Shown piece by piece: positions 5,869-10,860 of a stretch of 10,860 nt of DNA. Numbering within the stretch: position 1 is the first letter of the stretch; each line of letters begins with the position of its first letter. The notes beneath the pieces are model-generated. The model was not told where the DNA came from and searched no databases. It saw only the letters and a program-made list of their open reading frames with translations. Source of the DNA: Gp13-AA77 sp035578005 (GTDB lineage Bacteria > Acidobacteriota > Terriglobia > UBA7540); assembly GCA_035578005.1 (NCBI GenBank), contig DATJYK010000401.1:1-10860 (forward strand), written 5' to 3'. Made by a program: the position numbers and the translations under genes.

Positions 5869-7239
5869 TCAGTACCCCTGGCCCTCCGGCTCACCCTCCA
5901 ACGGGCCATTCTCAAAGCGCACGAAGCGCCGCTGAAACACCACGTTCACATTGCCGGTGGGTCCGTTGCGCTGCTTGCCGATGATGAGCTTGGCCTCGAA
6001 CCCGGCGCCGGGGTCGAACTCTTCGCCTTCGGAAACCTCGCGCTTCTCGCGGTGGATAAAAATCACCACGTCGGCGTCCTGCTCGATGGAGCCGGATTCG
6101 CGCAAATGGTGCAGTTGAGGTTCGCCCCCGCCGTGCTGCTCGGGTGCGCGGCTCAATTGCGAGAGCGCCACCACGGGAATGTGAAGCTCTTTGGCGATGG
6201 CTTTCAGACCGCGCGAAATGTAGCTCACTTCCTGGGTGCGGTTCTCAAACCGCCCATGCCCGGTGGCGAGCTGCAGATAATCGATCACTAGCAGATCCAG
6301 GCCGCGCTCGCTTTTGAGCTGGCGCGCCTTGCCGCGCATCTGCAGCACGCTCAATGAAGGCGTGTCTTCGATAAAGAGCGGCGCCTCTGCCAGGCGGCCG
6401 AGTGCATTCGACATCTTGCCCCAGTCTTCGCGGCTGGAAAAACCAGTGCGTAGCTTGTGGCTATCGACGCGCGCCTCGGAACACAGCAGGCGGATCAGCA
6501 ACGATTCCTTGCTCATTTCAAGCGAGAACATGCCCACCACTTTGCCGTGGGTAGCCGCGTAGGCTGCGATATTCATGGCCAGGGCCGTCTTGCCCATCGA
6601 AGGACGAGCGGCGACCACGATGAGCTCGCCCGGCTGCAGACCCGAAGTCTTGCTGTCGAGGTCGGTGAAGCCCGTCTCTACGCCGGTTACGCGCTGCCCG
6701 CGGTCGAAGAGCACGTCAATGGTCCCGAAGCTCGACTTCACAATCTCCTTGACGCCGAAAAAGCCGGACTGAGTCTTTTCGCTGGCGATCTCGAAGATCT
6801 GTTTCTGGGCGTCGTCGATGAGGACCTCTGCGTCCTCCGAGGCCTCTAGCGCCCGGCTAATAACGTTGCTTGACGCGTTGATCAGGCGGCGCAGTATCGA
6901 CTTTTCTTTGATGATGCGGGCGTAATTCCCCACGAACGAGTAGTCACCGACGGGAACTCCGTCGCTTAAGGCCGCGAGATACGCCACGCCGCCGGCCTTT
7001 TCCAACACCCCCGCTTTCGTAAGCTCCTCGGCTAGCGAGACCACGTCCACAGTCTGGCTTTTCTCGAAGAGGCTTATGATCTTCTGAAAAATCAGACGGT
7101 GCGATTCGGCGAACAAGTCATTGGCACTGACCGTACCGGAGACCACATTGAGGGCGTCGTTGTCGAGCAATATGGAACCTAGAAACGCCCGCTCTGCGTC
7201 CAGATTGTGGGGCAGCGATCTTTCAGTGACTGCGCTCAT
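5869..7239 (-). CDS. dnaB: Replicative DNA helicase DnaB
   Basis: A 456-residue hexameric helicase that unwinds DNA at the replication fork and binds primase through its N-terminal domain. The N-terminal helical domain begins LPHNLDAERAFLGSILLD. After the linker comes the RecA-like domain with TGFTDLDSKTSGLQPGELIVVAARPSMGKT; the Walker A is residues 211-218. SLEMSKE follows, then the Walker B LLVIDYLQL (316-324), LSQLSR, LRESGSIEQDADV and the arginine-finger loop IIGKQRNGPTG. An upstream in-frame ATG at 7275 overlaps the TATAATG of the promoter and cannot be in the transcript, so the ATG at 7239 is chosen; the conserved N-terminus starts soon after it. No clear Shine-Dalgarno sequence precedes it. 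No intein is seen. alr follows on the same strand. Confidence 0.97.
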   Translation of the reverse strand: MSAVTERSLPHNLDAERAFLGSILLDNDALNVVSGTVSANDLFAESHRLIFQKIISLFEKSQTVDVVSLAEELTKAGVLEKAGGVAYLAALSDGVPVGDYSFVGNYARIIKEKSILRRLINASSNVISRALEASEDAEVLIDDAQKQIFEIASEKTQSGFFGVKEIVKSSFGTIDVLFDRGQRVTGVETGFTDLDSKTSGLQPGELIVVAARPSMGKTALAMNIAAYAATHGKVVGMFSLEMSKESLLIRLLCSEARVDSHKLRTGFSSREDWGKMSNALGRLAEAPLFIEDTPSLSVLQMRGKARQLKSERGLDLLVIDYLQLATGHGRFENRTQEVSYISRGLKAIAKELHIPVVALSQLSRAPEQHGGGEPQLHHLRESGSIEQDADVVIFIHREKREVSEGEEFDPGAGFEAKLIIGKQRNGPTGNVNVVFQRRFVRFENGPLEGEPEGQGY

Positions 7240-7273
7240 GGGGTGAGAGTTCGTGCTGAGAAGTTGAGGGGGC

Positions 7274-7282
7274 ATTATATCA
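7274..7282 (-). promoter_or_regulatory. Extended -10 promoter of dnaB
   Basis: On the minus strand TGATATAAT is a perfect extended -10 (TGn + TATAAT at 7279-7274). Transcription would start near 7267, leaving a leader of about 28 bases to the ATG at 7239. No good -35 box is seen 17 bases upstream (ACCTGA). The element lies between dnaB and the island border at 7359. Confidence 0.7.
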
Positions 7283-7358
7283 GTTCGGAGGAGATTTCAG
7301 GTGATGGATTCGATTCGCCGCGAACTTAGAACGGAGCGCGTCAAAACGCCTGGTTTGT

Positions 7359-7404
7359 TGGTGCCGCGGGACGGAGTTGAACCGCCGACGCCAGCCTTTT
7401 CAGG
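7359..7404 (-). other. 3' half of tRNA-Phe: attachment site (att) of the integrated island
   Basis: The minus strand reads CCTGAAAAGG, then GGCGG-TTCAACT-CCGTC (a T arm), CCGCGGC, A and CCA (7361-7359). This is the second half of a tRNA with GAA in the anticodon loop CTGAAAA, i.e. tRNA-Phe, from the anticodon loop to the CCA end. Upstream of 7404 the sequence does not continue as a tRNA: neither a matching GCCGCGG acceptor strand nor a D arm follows. Such 3' tRNA pieces next to an integrase are typical crossover sites of tyrosine recombinases. The fragment retains the chromosome's original CCA end, so the intact tRNA-Phe should stand at the other, right-hand end of the island. Confidence 0.85.
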
Positions 7405-7482
7405 TCCGGGCCGCTTCGAGGTTATCTGTCTGATTGCCTTGATCTTATCCGTCTTTTGAGGCATCAAAATCACCCGTTTTTT

Positions 7483-7515
7483 GGAACAGTAATGGAACAG
7501 CTGCTTTTGGAATAG
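7483..7515 (+). repeat. Three GGAAYAG direct repeats between att and the integrase gene
   Basis: GGAACAG occurs at 7483-7489 and 7494-7500, and GGAATAG at 7509-7515, in one orientation. They lie about 80-110 bases inside the att core and just after the integrase stop. Placement and spacing suggest arm-type integrase or excisionase sites, which is inference. Confidence 0.45.
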
Positions 7516-7517
7516 GT

Positions 7518-8690
7518 TCAATTGACCATGTTGGATGTCGTCAAGCTCGTGAGCCGGTCCACGGCTCGGCGCTGCGACTCTGGAACAAACTGCTGATAGA
7601 TGTCCATTGTCGTGCTGGCCCTTGAATGCCGCATCTGGGCTTGGGCGTCCTTCACGTCGGCCCCGACCAGCTTCAGCCAAGTGGCGTGCGAGCGCCGCAA
7701 ACACCGCCAGTTCACAAAGTCCAAGCCGACCTTTCGGGCGGCCGGCTTGATGACCCTGGTGAGGATGTTGTTGTCTCGCATTGGCCCGCCCTTCACGAGT
7801 GACTGGAACACAAGATCGTCCGGGCCGTCCGCTTTCACAACCCGGTATTTCCTTGTGCCGCTGCCCGCCCTTACCACCACGGTCAAGCTTCGCAGTGCGT
7901 GAATTCTGTCGATGACTGCGGAGTTGACCGCGATGGTGGCGTTGCTGGATTCGCTTTTGGGGGCTCCCCAATCGCCCCGGCAACAGCGCTCGTCAATCGT
8001 GATGGAGTCCTCATGCACGTTTCGCCATCGCAAAGCCACCAGCTCACTGATGCGCAAGCCGGTGAACACTGCGACGTAGACCATCGAGGCATAAGGCTCC
8101 GGGACGGCGTCGAGCAGAACGCGAAACTGCTCGGGCCGCAGGTAAGGCTTGGAGAGTTTGCCTCGCTTGGGGCGGGGCAGGCGCAAGCCTTCCACGGGGT
8201 TGGTAACCAAGTATCCGTACTGGACCGCTGAACGGAGAATGCTGGACAACACATCGCGAATCTTGTCCCTCGATTCGAAGGCCAGAGCGGACTCCGCCAG
8301 ACCGGAGAGGTACCGCTGTAGCGGAAGAGGCGTCATATCGCGAAGGCACATTCCGCCGAAATTCGGCTTCAAATGGTTCTTGATAACGCCTCGGTAACGC
8401 TCCTGCGAGCTTTTCGCCAGCAACGGCAACATGGTTGGGATGTAAACGGCCTCCGTGTATTCCTCAAACGTGGTTGCGGAACCGACTGTAATCAGTCCCT
8501 GGTTGACGGGACGCAGCGTCTCTGCTGCGATCTTTCTGACCTCCCGCTCCGGCATCGCCGCCGGTGCGAGCTTGATGCGCCGCCGCTTCCTTGTTCGTTT
8601 TCCACTTCGAAGTTCGTCCTGCCAAGTCAGGATGTACCACCAGCGACCTTCCTTCTTGGGCATCGGGTCTTGAAATCTCCGCCGTGCCAT
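7518..8690 (-). CDS. Tyrosine recombinase / phage-type integrase
   Basis: A 390-residue site-specific recombinase that would insert and excise the island at tRNA-Phe. An N-terminal beta-rich arm-binding part has GRWWYILTWQDE and a basic run KRTRKRRRIK (residues 31-40). A SAM-like core-binding domain follows (about 73-165, TTFEEYTEAVYIPTM...), then the catalytic domain. Catalytic residues are Arg213 (TGLRISELVALRW), Lys245 (APKSESSN), Arg332 (LRRSHATW), His355 (MRHSRAST) and Tyr365 (MDIYQQF). The first His of the usual HxxR box is replaced by Arg329. The frame is open to 8900, but AGGAGG at 8707-8702 stands 11 bases before the ATG at 8690 and the 70 extra residues are encoded by the GGGGACA repeats, so 8690 is the start. 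The gene ends 113 bases from the att fragment. Confidence 0.93.
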   Translation of the reverse strand: MARRRFQDPMPKKEGRWWYILTWQDELRSGKRTRKRRRIKLAPAAMPEREVRKIAAETLRPVNQGLITVGSATTFEEYTEAVYIPTMLPLLAKSSQERYRGVIKNHLKPNFGGMCLRDMTPLPLQRYLSGLAESALAFESRDKIRDVLSSILRSAVQYGYLVTNPVEGLRLPRPKRGKLSKPYLRPEQFRVLLDAVPEPYASMVYVAVFTGLRISELVALRWRNVHEDSITIDERCCRGDWGAPKSESSNATIAVNSAVIDRIHALRSLTVVVRAGSGTRKYRVVKADGPDDLVFQSLVKGGPMRDNNILTRVIKPAARKVGLDFVNWRCLRRSHATWLKLVGADVKDAQAQMRHSRASTTMDIYQQFVPESQRRAVDRLTSLTTSNMVN

Positions 8691-8924
8691 CTTTTGGAAT
8701 GCCTCCTGAGATGGCCCGGCAGCGAAGTTTGTCTCGCGTGGCAGCTTAGCACCACCGGAGAACCCTTGTGGAGTCGCCAGCATGTTATTGGCATGTGGGG
8801 ACACTGGGGACATTTGAAGGCGGCGTCCGAAGAACCGCGCATTTGCTGCAATCGAACACTGTCCCCGCTGCGTTGCGAGCAATGGGGACAGTGGGGACAT
8901 TTGTCCCCGGTGTCCCCACTTCCC
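8691..8924. other. Integrase-DUF927 intergenic region
   Basis: These 234 bases hold the Shine-Dalgarno AGGAGG (8707-8702, minus strand) of the integrase and most of the GGGGACA/TGTCCCC heptamers. I see no separate gene. Long frames here in several readings are made by the repeats. A distinct integrase promoter was not found. Confidence 0.5.
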
Positions 8925-9014
8925 CTACAATTCCGGGGACAGCTTCTTTTGGCCGTTGTTCCTTTCGTGCCCGCAAGATGACTGGCTGGCGTCCCCGGTG
9001 TCCCCGTTGTCCCC
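8797..9014. repeat. GGGGACA/TGTCCCC heptamer array with 9-base phasing and a large dyad
   Basis: GGGGACA occurs at 8797, 8806, 8884, 8893 and 8935. TGTCCCC occurs at 8860, 8902, 8911, 8999 and 9008, with one variant CGTCCCC at 8990. Neighbouring copies are nine bases apart start to start. The four copies at 8884-8917 form a dyad: two GGGGACA, a TT spacer, two TGTCCCC, with 14 of 16 positions paired. The array continues into the 3' end of the DUF927 gene, where it encodes GDNGDTGDA. It could be a family of protein-binding sites (iteron-like or arm-type) or a REP-type repeat. Confidence 0.85.
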
Positions 9015-10859
9015 GCTGAAACCACTGAGAATCGACGCGTTGATGGCATAGACCCAAACGGTGGTGCCCAGCTCGGCGATTCTCGGCTTCTTTTGCAGTC
9101 GCCCCTTTTCCTTACTGTCCAGTAACCCGCGTTTGAGGAGTGCTCGCGCAATGATCTCATGGTCAAAGCCTACGCAGACTTCGCGCCGAAAGACCTCTGG
9201 CAAGATTAGGTACTGCTTCACTTTGCCGTCACGGTCGCGGTGTAGGTATCCCGCCCGATTGAGCACCTTTTCTCCTCCAGTTGCTTCATCGGACTGAAAC
9301 CTTGACGCCCCGTGGGCTTCGATGAACGCCGCTACTTGGCTCATGCCCGCGTCAATGTCGCTCGGACCAATGCTTCCCCTGGCTCGAAGCCACGCCTTCA
9401 TACAACGGTCGATGGCCTTTGTTGCCTCGCCGTCGCGCCATCCGGTGAGGCCAAATCCCGTTGCGACCTCGCCCGCCGCCGCAGCAAGCGCAAAACGGCG
9501 TGCGACCCTCAAGACTTCCGCCGAGCTGCCGGAAAGGGTCTTGTCGCCGAGAAACCGAGTAATGAAGGTTCGAATCGCGGATTCAACTCCTGGGCGATCC
9601 TCGGCAACTCGCCTCAAAAACTCGCGAATCGGACTGCCGTAATACTTCTTCACAACTTCCTTGAGATGGCCCGCGAAAGCTGCTGCTGTGGGAAAACAAT
9701 GCAGGTTCTCAAATAAGCCCATGCCGGCGCCGGCGTCCGCCGGCATGTTGGCTAAGCGAATTTCGCTGCCTGCTCGACTCTGTTTTCCGGCACTTTCAGC
9801 GTGTTCTCTGAGCGTTATCTCTCCCGATGACAGAATCAAGATGGTCCAGGATAGTCGGCGCCGCATCGCAATCGTTTTGGTCATGCGACCCTTACCCTGA
9901 CCGTTCGCCAGCATGTAAAGGGACTCCACCGCCTCATGAGCGTTGGCTTGCGAGATTTCGTCTAGGCACGCTAGAGAGTCGTTATGCAACTCGGCGAATC
10001 CTTCAAGCGCGTTGGTTGTGGTCCGCCACGATTCAACATAGCCGTTCCTGCCTCCTCCGCCGCAGACAGAGCCGGCAACCATGAGGGCGGTGCTTTTCCC
10101 GAGTGAGGATGGTCCCCAGATGTGAAAGCCGCCAGATTCAGTTTCGGACAGTGAAAGCAGCGGTGCGGCGAATGCCAGACAAACAGCGAACGCCAGTCTG
10201 GAGTTTCCCGCGCAGAGCAAACCGATCTCGCGCTCCCAGTCCTCGCAGGAGCCGCAAACATTGAAGTAGTGATCAGCCTCGACCGGCGACTGGTAGATGA
10301 ATTGGTCTCCGTCGGCTGACGCCCCAATGGTGGCGTCGGGTAGAACGAACACATCTCCATGCCAGCCAACCTTAGATACACAGCGAGCCTGCTCATGGCA
10401 GCCGGCAGTCTGGATGTAGGTAGTAAGCAGTTCTCGTGCTTTCCCTCCTGGTTCGATTTCGAGGCCCCCGTCGAGGAGCCGTGCACGGTATTCCTCGCCG
10501 CTTCCCGCCAGCAAGCTCATCGGCATCGACCAGATATGCTCCTTTTCCTCTCGGTCCCGCCATCTCAGCAGTCTTCCCCAACCCTCGCCCCGATCGTCCC
10601 GCGTTACCTTCAGAACATCGAGTCGGGAGCAAATGCGAGTTCGCTTTTTGCGGCGACGGGAAGGGATATGGAACACTCCGGAATCAGTGACCTCGAATCG
10701 CTCCGAAGCTTCGTCTTCGAAGTCTTCTTCATTTTCGTCTGCGGTGTTGCTTTGCGTCCAAGGCTGGCGTGGTGGCCGGGAAAATGCTTGGTGAAGGGTG
10801 GCAAAAGCTTCGTCCAGCGAGTAGGGCTCGGAATGACCCTTAGTGTTTGTGTTCGGCAC
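8925..10859 (-). CDS. DUF927-domain P-loop ATPase, probable island/phage replication protein (5' end uncertain)
   Basis: The visible 644 codons begin with a GTG at the very edge of the window, so the gene may start there or continue to the right. The N-terminal 60 residues are acidic and low in complexity (DENEEDFEDEASE). The central region matches the DUF927 family: GGFHIWGPSSLGKSTALMVAGSVCGGG with a Walker A at 249-256, LACLDEISQA as Walker B (Asp300-Glu301) and TILILSSGEITLREH (339-353) as a sensor-like strand. DUF927 proteins are found in phages and integrative elements, often fused to or beside primases, and are thought to be helicase-like. The C-terminal part (about 500-610) looks like a winged-helix DNA-binding region. 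The last 35 residues (GDNGDTGD...) come from the repeat array and are probably unstructured. The gene lies upstream of the integrase on the same strand. No primase motif is seen in this portion. Confidence 0.8.
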   Translation of the reverse strand: MPNTNTKGHSEPYSLDEAFATLHQAFSRPPRQPWTQSNTADENEEDFEDEASERFEVTDSGVFHIPSRRRKKRTRICSRLDVLKVTRDDRGEGWGRLLRWRDREEKEHIWSMPMSLLAGSGEEYRARLLDGGLEIEPGGKARELLTTYIQTAGCHEQARCVSKVGWHGDVFVLPDATIGASADGDQFIYQSPVEADHYFNVCGSCEDWEREIGLLCAGNSRLAFAVCLAFAAPLLSLSETESGGFHIWGPSSLGKSTALMVAGSVCGGGGRNGYVESWRTTTNALEGFAELHNDSLACLDEISQANAHEAVESLYMLANGQGKGRMTKTIAMRRRLSWTILILSSGEITLREHAESAGKQSRAGSEIRLANMPADAGAGMGLFENLHCFPTAAAFAGHLKEVVKKYYGSPIREFLRRVAEDRPGVESAIRTFITRFLGDKTLSGSSAEVLRVARRFALAAAAGEVATGFGLTGWRDGEATKAIDRCMKAWLRARGSIGPSDIDAGMSQVAAFIEAHGASRFQSDEATGGEKVLNRAGYLHRDRDGKVKQYLILPEVFRREVCVGFDHEIIARALLKRGLLDSKEKGRLQKKPRIAELGTTVWVYAINASILSGFSGDNGDTGDASQSSCGHERNNGQKKLSPEL

Positions 10860-10860
10860 C

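Larger units (their letters stand above)
7359..10860. mobile_element. Left end of an integrated genomic island (continues past the window)
   Basis: The island is defined by the tRNA-Phe fragment at its border, the tyrosine recombinase at 7518-8690 and the DUF927-type ATPase at 8925-10859, with short repeats between them. The chromosome (dnaB) lies directly to the left. The right border is outside the window. The size and the kind of element (integrative element, satellite or prophage) cannot be judged; no capsid, tail, conjugation or cargo gene is visible. Confidence 0.75.

Noticed and set aside
7405..7440. 5' half of tRNA-Phe expected upstream of the fragment
   Set aside because: No acceptor strand GCCGCGG in the right place and no D arm could be found, so the tRNA is truly partial here.
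8691..8900. N-terminal extension of the integrase to the ATG at 8900
   Set aside because: The extra 70 residues are encoded by the GGGGACA repeat region, and a strong AGGAGG precedes the ATG at 8690.
8797..9014. CRISPR array
   Set aside because: Units are only seven to nine bases, occur in both orientations and have no spacers; no cas gene is present.
8627..9166. Minus-strand frame rich in CPHCPQCPH motifs, resembling a zinc-binding protein
   Set aside because: The cysteine pattern is simply the GGGGACA/TGTCCCC repeat read in another frame, and the frame overlaps both real genes.

Overview
The window is bacterial and GC-rich. Gene style and content suggest an Acidobacteriota (Terriglobia-like) genome. 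This is an inference from the small basic protein at 2955-3116, the dnaB-alr pair and the overall sequence style; no single marker proves it. The window has three parts: the tail of a group II intron, a chromosomal stretch with redox, amino-acid and cell-wall/replication genes plus a selenocysteine tRNA, and the left end of an integrated mobile island.

Left edge (1-527): the first 123 bases are the 3' end of a group II intron (domains V and VI, with a bulged branch-point A at 116 and an AC end at 123). About 400 bases without a convincing gene follow, part of them unusually AT-rich.

Chromosomal stretch (528-7282): three plus-strand redox-flavoured genes come first: a CoA-disulfide-reductase/NADH-oxidase-like flavoprotein, an EthD-family protein and a CPTC redoxin. 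The second and third are each preceded by the same 18-base sequence containing an extended -10 promoter. A 53-codon lysine-rich ORF follows, then a complete tRNA-Sec on the minus strand (8-nt acceptor, 6-bp D stem, long variable arm, UCA anticodon, encoded CCA). A HisC-like aminotransferase (+) runs tail-to-tail into alanine racemase (-). alr lies downstream of dnaB on the minus strand, and the two are separated by a palindromic GTTCG-rich repeat. dnaB has a clear extended -10 promoter, which overlaps the first in-frame ATG and so fixes the start 12 codons further in.

Island (7359 to beyond the right edge): a 46-base fragment matching the 3' half of tRNA-Phe, with no 5' half, marks the attachment site. 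Next to it are a tyrosine recombinase and a DUF927-type ATPase (island or phage replication type). Between and inside these two genes lies an array of about ten GGGGACA/TGTCCCC heptamers at 9-base spacing, with a large dyad right after the DUF927 stop codon. The geometry predicts that the reconstituted tRNA-Phe and the other end of the island lie to the right of the window.

No complete unknown system is visible. The most promising unexplained signal is the GGGGACA array between the integrase and the DUF927 gene.
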